Assembly (NCBI GenBank): GCA_013399305.1
Contig: VXAI01000162.1
Span: forward strand, 189,032 to 253,031
DNA length: 64,000 nucleotides
DNA from: Rostratula benghalensis
Lineage: Eukaryota > Chordata > Aves > Charadriiformes > Rostratulidae
Direction of reading: 5' to 3'
Below, one piece after another: positions 25,625 through 37,065 of this stretch. The notes beneath the pieces were generated by a model. It did no database searches. It was not told the origin of the DNA and was given only the letters and a program-made list of their open reading frames with translations. Made by a program: the position numbers and the translations under genes. The first letter of the stretch is position 1; each line of letters begins with the position of its first letter.

Positions 25625-26545
25625 GACTGTGGCCTTGACTTAGTCCTCCAGAGGATAGATGCCACCACCTGGTTCTTAAACTGCAGGACTTCCTGCAGCT
25701 GGGGTGATGGTGATGTTACCTGCAGGAGATGGCCTGTGGTCCATCATTTACCTGAGTCACCAGGTAAAGGAGCTATGGGAGGAGCTAAGCAGGCTGTGTA
25801 GCAACAGGATGTTGACAGCGTCTTCACAGACACTGAACAAGGGGAGCATTGAGATTCCAAAGATGGAAGTGCTTGGAATCTCTAACTTTCTGGCATCAGG
25901 AGAAAGCCTCCACTCTCAGATCTAAATTTACAGAATTAGTGCAGTGCCCTAATCACCAAAGAGAGGGATCAGGCTCCATTAAGGAAATCTTCGGAGCTAG
26001 CTGAGCAGTAAACATATGGTCTTCATCTCCTTCCCACAGGTGGAGGGGAAAAGACTGGATGGGACTGGATGCATCCTGTAAATTAGCAACTATAAGTGCA
26101 GCCAGTGGTGTACTTCAGCTTTACTTCAGCTTTAATGACCATGGATCCCTCTTTGAAGAACAAGGACTGTTAGCAAGAAGCACGATCTATTTGTCAAATT
26201 GAGGTAAAGGAAACTTTGCTAACAAGGTGAGGAAAGTTTTAAACTAAGTATGTCAGTGAGTATTGATCAGAGAGAACAGGGAGGATGACACAGTGGGGGG
26301 AGCTTGTTACAGAAAGCCAGTTGAGGCAAGGAACTCAAGTACTGATCTTAAAATAACTCAATGAAGTCTCTGTATGGGAGACACTGGTTCTTATGGGAAC
26401 TTGAACCTCCCTGATAATTGCTGAAAGGGCGGTACAGCAGGATGCAAGCAGCATAGGACTTTCTGGAGGTATTTAAGTAATGCAATCAGCAAATCCACTG
26501 AATTCTGAATTTCTTAAGACCAACGAAGGAGTTTTAAATTAAACA
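25625..26545 (+). mobile_element. CR1 LINE 5'-half fragment (ORF1 to endonuclease), internally deleted
   Basis: Weaker than the 3' copies but recognisable. A frame around 25755-25820 reads VKELWEELSRLCSNR, like the coiled-coil repeats of CR1 ORF1 ('..LQEEVSRLRSIR..'). At 26190-26260 the sequence 'aggtaaaggaaactttgcta', then 'aaggtgagg' and 'gttttaaacta', matches the junction that ends ORF1 in bird CR1s. At about 26392-26470 a broken frame reads GNLNLPDNC, matching the CR1 endonuclease motif 'GDLNFPDICW'. The distance from the ORF1 end to this motif is only about 150 bp, so most of the endonuclease domain is deleted. Edges are approximate. CR1 sequence from this 5' part is uncommon because most copies are 5'-truncated. 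Confidence 0.65.
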
Positions 26546-27112
26546 ATTAAACCATTGCCCCCACTGCAAAACCCACCAAGATGATTCAGCAGCAGAAACT
26601 AAATTTCCATAAAACCTTGTAAACAATTTATTACCTAAATTGATGTAGGATTTATTAAGGGAGGCAAAGAGTTCTGGGATGGAAAAGAGAACTTCGTGAC
26701 TACGTAAAGCTGATTATGGGAAGTTTGAAAGGAAGTATTTGAAACCTAATGTGACATGTAGAGGGTAAGGACCAATGGATGGGAAAGGAATGAAGGCAGA
26801 TGGATAGGGAAGGAAGGAGTACAAGAAAATATAGGGAAAGAGTCCTGTTTTTTTGAGAAACTGTTGTTTTCAGGATATGCACATGATTCTATTTTACATA
26901 CAGACTATTAAATCATTAACATAAGAATTTGTTATCATGATCCTGAAATTAAAATGCAACTTATAAAATTAGTAGCACATTTATTGTTTTCTCTTTTTCT
27001 CTTTAAGAAACATTGACATTTAAATAGGTTTCTTAGCTATTTCTGAGATGACAGGGAAAAAAAGGCACAAGCTATTAAGCCAAGTTTGGTAGAAAGCAAA
27101 AATTACTATATT

Positions 27113-27129
27113 TAATAATAATAATAATT
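27113..27129. repeat. (TAA)n microsatellite
   Basis: Five consecutive TAA units. Confidence 0.85.
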
Positions 27130-27814
27130 TGAAAAAGGACTTACCAGCAAAAAGGAAACTACAGCAAGTCAACCTGCATATTTGATAAAAACTGAAATTA
27201 GATATGCCACTATATGCAACATATAAGGGGGCAAAGACTAAAAATCTTTTATATCAGAAAATTTTAACTCACAAACCTACAGCAATTTTTTAAAGAAATT
27301 TATTATCACATTGATCTGTGTCATCTAGTAATAATCCATTCAAATTTCCAGAATCTGACAATGGCCTTGGGTCTCAAAAGTGTTTTAAAGGAAAAAATAA
27401 GGTAAACAGAAGGTTCTGTAAAAATTTCATAATTTAGTACATTAAAAGAAATAGAGGGTATGAGCAAAATTCAAGTTTTCACTTTACAGGGAATTTACTA
27501 TTGTATCTATGTGGAAACCGTGCGCTCAATATGTTTGCAAATGTTCTAGAAAACAATTGTCTACTAAGAGTGCTGGTACTATTTAATTAGTCAAAATTTA
27601 TGACCACCGAGATCTTTAATCAAAAATGCCACTATATTTGCACAGTGCACAATGAAAATTAAGTTCCATGTCAATAAATGCAAAGAAACTAGTGGAAGAA
27701 AGTGTCTTAAATACACATATAAAATATAGTCTGCCAAATGTACTATTACCACTTTAGGAAAGAGGGAAATTAATTTGTAAAGTGTCTAAATTAAAATTAA
27801 TAATGAAGGATGTG

Positions 27815-27838
27815 AATTATATCACATGTGATATAATT
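27815..27838. repeat. Perfect 24-bp palindrome centred on CACATGTG
   Basis: The left arm 27815-27826 (AATTATATCACA) is the exact reverse complement of the right arm 27827-27838, with no spacer. The centre is an E-box, CACATGTG. Confidence 0.95.
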
Positions 27839-28329
27839 AAGTTGTGAAATTTTCCATGGTGCATATACAGGCCAAAAATATAATGGAATTAAAACAGGAA
27901 CGAAAGTAAGTCACAGAGGACATATTTATTAGTGGCCATCAAGAACAATAACTCTAAATGTAATCTATATCTGAAAAAGTCGTTAGGACAGTTATTTCTA
28001 AATGTAATGACAGTAGAAAGACTATTCTTCATCTACCGTTGCACTGTTTTTCCTAAGCATGTGCTAATAACCTTCGGATTTTATCCATTTTGCACTACAG
28101 GAGTAATAATATATTCTAAATTTTTATTATCTGTATGAGCTAGCGCTAGCTTTCACAAAGAAAGCTTGACTGATATTTTTATATATTTTTAATAAGCATA
28201 CAAGCATTTTCCCCTTTCTGAGCTTATCTAAGAATTTTTTCAGCATCTCAAAATGGCTTGAAGAGGATAAGAATTTAAAGCTATCTTAAAAAGAAATTCC
28301 AGAACCATAATGAGATAATGAGAGAAGGC

Positions 28330-29090
28330 CCTCTATTCCTTAATCTTTTCCATGACTTTAGTCAGCAGGTCCTTTATCCCATTAAAAAGGAGGCCCACAC
28401 TTTTCTTTTTCTTTAACCTCTCTTTAGTTGCTGTTGTGTTTACAGTAGCCCTTCTTGCACTTCACAGCCCTTTCTAGCTTTAGCTCCAGCTTTTGGGTCT
28501 TGTCTCTCTAATCCATCTGGTGACCCATCTCTGTTTCCACTTTCTGTTTACTTCTCCTTCTTGTGGGGCTGAACTCAGTAGGGAATTACCAGTGCACTCA
28601 TGCTGGATGTCTGATGAATTTGCTCAACTTTCTACATGTCGGAATAGATCATTCTTGTTCTGTAAAGAGGTTGCCTTAAATAAGAAAATATCTCCTGAGC
28701 CTCTTTGCTCTCCAATGCCATTTCCCAAATAAGCTGCCAAGATCTTGCCAAAGTTCTTGCCAAATAAGCTGAAATTCCTGGAGAAAGCTGAAATCTACTT
28801 TCCTGAATTTCAGGTCTGTTGTTCTGCTATTGATCTTTTTCACTTGTTCCAGGATTTTAAACTACCAAATCTCACAGTTATTGCTGCCAAGGCTGCCCTC
28901 AGCCTTCCTAACTGTAGTGGAATCTCCTTTCTTTGTGAATAACAGATCCAGCAGAGTATCACTCCTATTCAAGCCATCAATCAAGTGCATAAAGATAGCA
29001 AAATATTACACTAACATAAACTCGCCTGGTGTCATTACCTTAACAGAATCCTGCCTATACATCTGATGAGAGTCTCACCCAATATTCTCT
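28330..29090 (-). mobile_element. CR1 LINE internal fragment (endonuclease C-terminus to pre-RT linker)
   Basis: Read on the minus strand, this matches the middle of CR1 ORF2. Plus-strand landmarks are 'gctgaaatctactttcctga', 'attgctgccaaggctgccct' (the reverse complement of the endonuclease-end segment around GCSDHE) and 'aacagatccagcagagtatc'. All fall in the expected order for an inverted copy. Both element ends are missing and many stops are present. It lies about 1.8 kb from the plus-strand CR1 5' fragment and covers the next part of the element. Confidence 0.75.
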
Positions 29091-30499
29091 CACACAATTT
29101 ATTTTCTTTATGTGATTTGTTCACAAGGTTATATTGATCACGATTCTGCATTTAAATCTGCTGTGTAAAGATCTACATATAAATAAAACAGCTTTTTAAA
29201 CATTATTACCTTTTAAATCAGATCCAAGTGCATTTTTGGAGAGGAAGTATGGGTCAATCTAAAAAATTTTAATCTTATTTCAAAAGCCTCATTTGAGATG
29301 AAATGCTAAATATTTTCAATTATCACTCATCAATGGTGTACAGGAAAAATGTTGTAGTAAACTGGTCTAGATCAAATAAATCTCCTTTAGAGTGCTAGCT
29401 TTGTAATTTTTCCTTGCAGTTATTTAAAATGCTACTCTATTTGTGAGTCTCTCTAAGGGAATTTAAAGTCTCTCATGAAATTCTTCCTCAGTATTATAAT
29501 TCTTATCAACCTGAACTATCCTCCCACTAGTTTGTCATACAGTCTCAGAAGGGTTATTTAATTTAATCATCTTTTAGAATTTTAGAAATATTTATACAAA
29601 GAAACATGACTTAGCAGTTACTAAAATTATTCTTGACAATAAGTATAAGTTAATCTTTCATACATTTTAGTGGCTAGAGGGTATCAACGTGAATGGTCTG
29701 GTTTTCAGGATTTGTCTTGGAAGTATATCCAATTCAGCTACTGTTGTACTCTGCAATTTCTTCATTTATTTATCTGCATGTTGTGAGACTTTGCTTCAGT
29801 TTTTAGCATTTAATTTGCTCACACTTTAGTTCATCTTATTCTTCTGTGGAAGATTCAGTTTCCTCATGATTGATAAGTCCCAGAAAAAATTATGCACATT
29901 GATCTAGGTTGCTCATTGCTGCCTAAATCAAAAGGGAGAACTCTGGGAAACCAGGGCTTGTTTACTTGAAAACTGTAAAATATTAAAGCTAATACAAATT
30001 CAATTCCTACTGATGACAATGTGTGTTTTCTTTCAACAGTTCCTTTATTTGATACATGTTTTTCAAGGGAAGACATATACTACTTTTGTAACTTTGTTAC
30101 ACTCTTACCTAGACTGAAATGATGCTCTTGTAAAAAGGAGGTATCTTTAACACTTCTGTAAATATGTAAATTTAACACATTGTGTAAATGTGTTAATAAA
30201 TACATGTGTTTCCAAAGTAAAAGAAATACAAATTCTAATGACTTTCAAACTTTTCTGAGAGCATCACTGATGTACAAAATTAGTAATTTGCAATTCTTTT
30301 AAGGATAAAGACTGAATTTTTCCTTCTACAAAAAAAAAAAAATTAAAAATAAAATATTCCCATGTTTCTAAAATATTTGTGTGAGATTACATATAAGCAC
30401 ATATACTACAAGTCCAAAACTGATGCCTGATATTCTTGCATCGTCTATTTTGAAAAAGAAACCCAAATTCACATGCAATTACTAAATACATTTTAATGA

Positions 30500-30575
30500 A
30501 ATGTTGATTGCCATGAATAATGCAAATTACTGAAGACGATTAATGCCCTTGACAGACATGCAATTATGGTGTGTT
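30500..30575. promoter_or_regulatory. POU/homeodomain motif cluster, candidate regulatory element
   Basis: TAATGCAAATTACTG at 30518-30532 contains the octamer ATGCAAAT fused to TAAT/ATTA cores. GATTAAT follows at 30538-30544, then GCAATTAT. The same 15-mer followed by GATTAAT recurs at 58492-58517. The motifs are seen directly; enhancer function is inferred. Confidence 0.2.
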
Positions 30576-31928
30576 CAAGTGGATGTATGATATTTAATAA
30601 ATTAATTCTTCATTTTTTCACTGATACCCTGGTGTTGAATGATTTATTTTTTTTTTTAATAAAAAAAAATGTGCAGATACAGATACACAAAAATTAATCG
30701 TGTGTGTAATTACTTTGTAGGAACATGATGAGAAGAACATGCAAACTTTGATTAAAAAGTTAATCTACTTATGTTTCAGGGATTACCATCTTTCTTTTAA
30801 AACAAAAAGTAAAATGTATTTTAAAATCTAGGAATCATCAATGTGACTGGATATTACGTGCTTTTGTAATGGTCTGTCTAACTTTCTGCTTGATAAGCAC
30901 AGAAGGAGAAGGAATAATAGAGGTTGTGTAAGACCACAAGTCATGAAGATTGAATATTAGGAATTTACTTGAAGAAAGGCTAAGAATGATCGGTTGAGGA
31001 TTAAAGCTGGACCACATGTATGCATTGATCTTGGCTTGAATATCCTGCAAAAGCTGCTGATGAAACTGAAGTCCCTTTCAGGAGCCCTTTTGTTGGCACA
31101 GAGCAAGCATCATGTAATTCCAACTCAGTCTCATATAATTGTGAACTTCGGATGGCTATTAAATTGGATGAGAAAATTAAACATACACTGTTATTTCTAC
31201 TGGAACGAAGTATTTTCATCCCATCTCATAATCTCTCTCCCCTTTTTTTTCAACATTTCATAGAATTTAAGAAATGGTAACAAAAGGTTCTATATAATCG
31301 GAGACCAGCTTTTCCAGTGATTTTTCTTTGTTTTAATTTGCTTTTTACATCTTTTTTAACCATATCTTTATCAAATTTTTATCAAAGTTGTCTTAGTATT
31401 TCTTATTTTGAGGGTAAATAACTCCTCTGGTTAAAAGTTGAGGGAACTGCTGGGTAGAGCAGATCAGTGTCAGACTGGTGTCTTTGCTGTACTAAACTTT
31501 CTCATTTTGTATCACCTCTGGTTCTGTTCCCAAATGTCCTCTTATCTACACCATTCCGTTATCAGAATGCTTTCTTAAGGAGAAAACTGAAATGTGACAT
31601 GTTGAAAAAAAATATACAAAAACTAACTGTGGGAAATTATCTGGGGAAGCTTTAAAAGCAAAATGAGAGTGAATAGAATTGCATAAAGCACAAATGATCG
31701 GAACTTACTCTTGTGTTTTCATCTCCCACTCATTCATTTTGTTTGCTTAATTGCAAATCGGAAGATAGTGTCCTAAATTACATTTTGAAGAAAAGAATAG
31801 TTAATGCAGTAATGGTGTGACAGTTTTCACCTTTATGCTAAACAACTGCATGTTCTATACCAGATATTCCACTATGCTTTTTAACAGAAAAGAATCTCAA
31901 AATACACAACAAATTTCTGGCTGAAAGT

Positions 31929-31952
31929 TGTGTGTGTATATATATATATATA
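31929..31952. repeat. (TG)4(TA)8 microsatellite
   Basis: A short TG run passes directly into a TA run of eight units. Confidence 0.9.
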
Positions 31953-32050
31953 AAATACATAGACATTTCTCTGTATGTTTATGCTATATATGCCTGCGTA
32001 TACACATACCTACTCGCACACATAAGTAGGAGGGCTTTTGAAGAAGCTGC

Positions 32051-32190
32051 CACAGAATCACAGAATGGTAGGGGTTGAAAGGGACCTCTGGAGATCATCT
32101 AATCAAAACCCCGTGTAAGAGCAGGTTCACCTATAGCAAGTTGCTGTCCAGGTGAGTTTTGAATGTCTGCAGGGATGAAGACTGACATTT
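32051..32190 (-). mobile_element. CR1 LINE 3' end, older subfamily type
   Basis: It starts CACAGAATCACAGAATGG and continues 'gggacctctggagatcatct', the reverse complement of a CR1 3' UTR subfamily with 'GACCTCTGGAGATCATCT', different from the 'ggaccttaa.gatcat' type of the 14 kb and 61 kb copies. Only about 140 bp remain, ending in the piece 'gttttgaatgtctgcaggga'. Confidence 0.9.
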
Positions 32191-35100
32191 AAATTATCAC
32201 AAAATTTAACCTATTTGGGCTTCAACCACAAGAAATATGGTCCTTAAAAATTGAAGGTCATTAACGGGAGAGAGGTGAATTACTGCCAATAGCTCAAAAA
32301 TCTAGAAAATTAAGAGAACCTATGTGTGTCTTCCAAGAAGCTTCTTTAATTCATAGAAAAATCTGACTTCAGTATCATTCTGAACTTTTCATAAACACAC
32401 ACAAAAAATATCAGATTCTTTTAAGGTAAGTGCTTGAAAAGGCTTTAACAAATAGGCAACCAATATTTTAGATCATTCCACATGCTGGTTTGTAAAGATA
32501 CTTTCTCCAGGACAGTGTCATGTATCAGATCACTCTCCTTTTGGAAAAGATATTTTCTTAGACACTTCATTGAAGAAGAGAGTAGTACCTTTTTAGCTCC
32601 AAACTGCCATTAGTCACAAAAAATCTGAATGTTGAATGCTAGAGAAATCCAATTCTAAGAAGCAGTGATCAAGTTTCTTCCTGGCTCTTCTAATGTCTGC
32701 TTTTCTTCCCAAGTTATAGGTGGATGTGTAAAAAAATATTATTAAACTTTTTCCAAGTATGTTGTGCATTTTCTGGAATATTTTGTCCGTGTTAATTGTT
32801 CTTTATCTCAAGTCATTAAACAAACAGAAAGCATGCATATATAGATGTAAATATGCCTGTGTGCATGTTCTTAATAAGTATGAATATATATACATTTATT
32901 TATTTTTTTAAAGAAAATCTTATAAAATGACTAATATAGACAGGCTTCTTTCAGCTTCTAGGATAGAATGAGGATCTGGACAATGAAAGCTATTCTAAAT
33001 ATATAGTCCATAGACATTTCCATTGGGGTATTTTCAGTGTAAACCTCTAATTAAGGTATACCATTGTTGTCAATAAAGAGATAGAAATACCTTCAAAACA
33101 GGAGCAATCTAGCTGTTATATCTGCATTAAGTTGAGAAGACTAATTCTCAGTATCCAACAAAAGAACTGAGAATGACTGGGTGACTAGCTTAGATGAATA
33201 TGCCTGTACTGTAGATACCTGTATTGTGCAACTTGAATTCCATCCAATTTCTCCTAAGCACCTGAATATTGTTTACAAAGGTCACTTAACTAATTAGATT
33301 TCCTCCTTATTCATAATGATTGTGTTTAGAAAATCTTCTCTGAGTGGTGTATCTTAATGTAAGATTACATTGTCATAAGTCATTGAAGTATTACAGGGAA
33401 TTGCAAATAAAGGATTATTTTTCAGATAGCCTAGAGATACAACAGAAAGGTACTGGCTATGAATACTCATTCAGCTGACACATATTAAGAAAACAAATAG
33501 CATAGGTAACTGTAGCTCTGCACCTTTGCAGTGCAAAATTTTTCTCTTTTTCTCTCGTAGCCTTAATCTATTCTGGTTTTGGTCTGGTTTGGTTTGGTTT
33601 TTGCTGGCCTGCATGGCCATTTAAGTAAGGCTCCCTTCGTAACATCAGAGAATAGAAGACAGCTGGCAGAAAGCTGCTCAAGTTTGATGTATGAGGCCAC
33701 AGCAGTATGAAAGAAAAAGTGATTTCTTCAGTCGTTTAATTATAAGCCTATAATGAAAAAAATGTATTGAAAGAACATTTTTGAGGCGATATAATCAGCA
33801 TGATCTCAAGGACAGTTAAATCCACCAACCAACTAAATTAGATACAATGTTATGTGTACATACAGTCTTAATTTTCAACAGTGGCCTCGATTCATTCCAG
33901 CCTCATTTTAGCAATTGAATTGAGGGTGCAAGGAGAATTTCTGTTACCCTCACTTTCTGAGTTTAATAATCTTTGAATGTCAGAATTAGATTCTTTCCAG
34001 GTAAAGGTATAGAGGAAAGTGTAGTCACCTTGTGTACTACAACTCCTTTGCGGAATTTAGCCCAGGGGATCAGTTTAGAATTAGCATACATTACAATGCC
34101 TAAAATTAATATAGCATAGGCTCTTGGTCCTCAGATTTCACTCTTATTTCACTCTATAGGTCCTATTTCACAGCCTTTGACATTTGAGTTCGGAAGACAG
34201 TCGTCTTAACTTCCCACTGGAGTCAGCTGGGAAGGGTGGCTACCTTCAGAGGTTTTTTTCCACCTCCATAAGATCTGTTACCTTTCAAAATACTGCACTC
34301 TCTGCACTCATTATGGGCAGCTAGAATAAGGTTATGTGTCATTTGTAAGTATGTGCTTGAAGTGAAAGGACTTGAAGCTCTGTCTGTGTCCCCACTTAGA
34401 ACTACGCCTGCCTGCAAAATGCTTCTCTTAAATTGAAATCATCTACTCACTTCCTTTTAGCTCAAAATTCCACAGGCACAGCCTGCAAAGTTGCTGGGAA
34501 CCATCCAGGCTAAATGATACTAAGAAACTTGTAATTAGATGCAGGGAAACATGCTATTCTAGCAAGTGGGGAACCTATATAAACCAACCATCACAATCAT
34601 AATCTACAAGGTAACCTAATTTTTATATTTCTTGGATAACAAATAGATCCTTATAGCAAAACTAGGAATATTTTTCTCTGACAAATTTATTGAAAGCTGA
34701 AGGAAAATCCTTGGTAAGAAAACGAATTAATCTACAATTGAGATGCTTCATGAATATAAAAGGAAACTATATCATAATTTCAGTGACATTAAAAAAAAAA
34801 CAAAACCAACCCCATAATGAAAATTAAAAGAATCACTCTATGAGAATTAACCTTTAAGATAAATTAACAGAAATTATCAGAACTGAGTAATAAATGAGCC
34901 TGTTTTGTGTGTACAGCCTTTTGTTTTCTGTTAATTCTTTATACAATGCTTAAGGTACAAGCCTCAAGAAGTTTACAGATATGGCAGGATGGGGAACACA
35001 GTTTATCTGAAAAGAAGGGGTTATTTTTTATGGGCTCCAGGTGAAGTAGTTAGAACAGAAAACCTGGGGTAGGTAACCATCAGTATCTTATGCAGATAGT

Positions 35101-35910
35101 GTACAGTCCATACGTTCATAGCCGAAAGCTTATATATTTTCTGTTATGATTTACAATTCTATGCATGAGTGTCACCTGAACATCAATGTTTGGCAACCTC
35201 AATTGTTTCTTATTGCAAGTAGACTTCCGAATATTAGATCTTCAACTGGGAATGCCTCTGAAAGTACAACTTTCAGAGTTTCTCCAGGAGATACAATCTT
35301 CACTACTTTCCTCTCATTCCATTTTTATCTATAATTCATTAATTCATGAAGGTCAAAAGTCCTTCAACTAGTATGAAAAAACTTAACAGTTTAAAATCCC
35401 ACAGCAGAAAAAAAGTAAAAAAATATTTAAAGATCTTTAACTTTCCACTACTTTTGCCTTTTGGAAAGTTGTTCAGTCCCTATGTGACAGTAATATTAAA
35501 GTTGATTTCTTGAACAGTAAATGTCCTCAATTATGCAGTATAAATTGAAGGTAAAAACAAAACTCTATTAGTATGCAACCTTACACTTCTTTGCCTCTCT
35601 ATAGTTTCCTTATAACAATACACTTTCTCCTCTACTTATTGCAAAGAACTATTCCCTTAACTCCTCCAGAGACTTTGTAATAGCAATAAATTAGGCTCAA
35701 AACCACATGGATTTTGGCATTTGAATAGCTAAAGGGAATTTTTATTTCCCTTTAGTTTTTATGTTTTAGGCCAAAAAGGGAATATTATATTAAATATTTG
35801 AATGTCACAAGTATTGAAAAAATTATTCATAAAACATCACCTGTAGAAAAGCAAAAATTTCCATCTGTATGCAATTTGAAAAACTTATTTCTTTGTTCTG
35901 ATGTATTTGG
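32191..35910. other. Unique AT-rich DNA up to the assembly gap
   Basis: No gene was recognised. A (GGTTT)n-like stretch lies at 33571-33604. A GC-richer unique block at about 33604-33700 might be conserved noncoding sequence. No repeat family was identified. Confidence 0.5.
33571..33604 (+). repeat. GGTTT-type simple repeat
   Basis: Units of GGTTT and GGTTTT repeat several times with a few interruptions. Confidence 0.8.
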
Positions 35911-36405
35911 NNNNNNNNNNNNNNNNNNNNNNNNNNNNNNNNNNNNNNNNNNNNNNNNNNNNNNNNNNNNNNNNNNNNNNNNNNNNNNNNNNNNNNNNNN
36001 NNNNNNNNNNNNNNNNNNNNNNNNNNNNNNNNNNNNNNNNNNNNNNNNNNNNNNNNNNNNNNNNNNNNNNNNNNNNNNNNNNNNNNNNNNNNNNNNNNNN
36101 NNNNNNNNNNNNNNNNNNNNNNNNNNNNNNNNNNNNNNNNNNNNNNNNNNNNNNNNNNNNNNNNNNNNNNNNNNNNNNNNNNNNNNNNNNNNNNNNNNNN
36201 NNNNNNNNNNNNNNNNNNNNNNNNNNNNNNNNNNNNNNNNNNNNNNNNNNNNNNNNNNNNNNNNNNNNNNNNNNNNNNNNNNNNNNNNNNNNNNNNNNNN
36301 NNNNNNNNNNNNNNNNNNNNNNNNNNNNNNNNNNNNNNNNNNNNNNNNNNNNNNNNNNNNNNNNNNNNNNNNNNNNNNNNNNNNNNNNNNNNNNNNNNNN
36401 NNNNN
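35911..36405. other. Assembly gap (495 Ns)
   Basis: Unbroken N run. It ends directly at a TTCC microsatellite, so the gap probably reflects failure to assemble a longer tetranucleotide array. Open frames crossing it have no meaning. Confidence 0.99.
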
Positions 36406-36499
36406 TCCTTCCTTCCTTCCTTCCTTCCTTCCTTCCTTCCTTCCTTCCTTCCTTCCTTCCTTCCTTCCTTCCTTCCTTCCTTCCTTCCTTTTTTTTTTT
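36406..36499. repeat. (TTCC)n microsatellite with poly-T end
   Basis: About 21 perfect TTCC units run from the gap edge to 36490 and then pass into a T run. The left end is cut off by the gap, so the true length is unknown. Confidence 0.98.
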
Positions 36500-36662
36500 C
36501 TAAGTAGGCATACTCTGAGTCTCATTTACCCCAGCAGTAGTCTCAGGGGTAGGCCTTATCCCATTGCAGTAGCAAAGTTATGACTGACCTAGGTCAAAAT
36601 TCAGTATGTAAGACTTACATGAGAAATTAACAATCATGAAAAACTCAAAAAAGATCTGGAAT

Positions 36663-37065
36663 TACTGGAATGAATCCAGTGAAAAGCCACAAAGAGGATT
36701 AAAGGACTGAAGCATCTTTCATATGAGAAGAGATGGAGAGGGCTGGGACTGTTCAGCTTGGAGAATAATGCTCAGGGAAATGAAGAGTGACACAGATTCT
36801 TCTCAGTGGTGCCAAGAGGCAATCTGCATAAATTGAAACACATGCTATTCTGTCTGAACAGTTGTTTACTGTGAAGGTGGTTAAACACAGGAACAGGTTT
36901 CCCAGGGAAGTTGTGATGTCTCCATTTGTGGTGATATCCAAAAGTTCACTGAACACAGTCCTGGGCAACCTGTTGTATGTGACTGTACTCTGATTTAGGC
37001 AGAGGGTGGCCACAACAATCTCCAGAGGTGTTTTCTGACTTCAGCCATCCTGTGGTTCAGTGATT
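36663..37065 (+). mobile_element. CR1 LINE 3' part, degraded
   Basis: The order of recognisable CR1 pieces is sense: 'gccacaaagaggatt' (QRRATK region), 'tatgagaagagatggagag', 'gggactgttcagcttggaga', 'ggtttcccagggaagttgtg', 'caatctccagaggtg', and a worn terminal repeat TGTGGTTCAGTGATT at the end. It is more diverged than the copies at 14 and 22 kb, and no frame stays open. It lies about 165 bp beyond the TTCC repeat. Confidence 0.85.

Larger units (their letters stand above)
26546..28329. other. Unique AT-rich DNA with a palindrome and TAA run
   Basis: No gene was recognised. A purine-rich, partly GGAAGG-like stretch lies at about 26740-26840. A (TAA)n run lies at 27113-27129 and a perfect 24-bp palindrome at 27815-27838. 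Confidence 0.55.
29091..32050. other. Unique AT-rich DNA, possible conserved noncoding element inside
   Basis: No gene was recognised. It contains a T11...A9 inverted repeat at about 30646-30670, the POU/homeodomain-like cluster at 30500-30575 and a (TG)(TA) run at 31929-31952. Confidence 0.5.

Noticed and set aside
32380..32430. Strong donor-like AAGGTAAGT near 32424 as an exon end
   Set aside because: No convincing acceptor and no sustained open frame upstream.
35798..36583. Open frames of 200-261 codons on both strands
   Set aside because: They run through the N gap and the TTCC repeat, giving repeated PSFL or GRKE residues. Not real.
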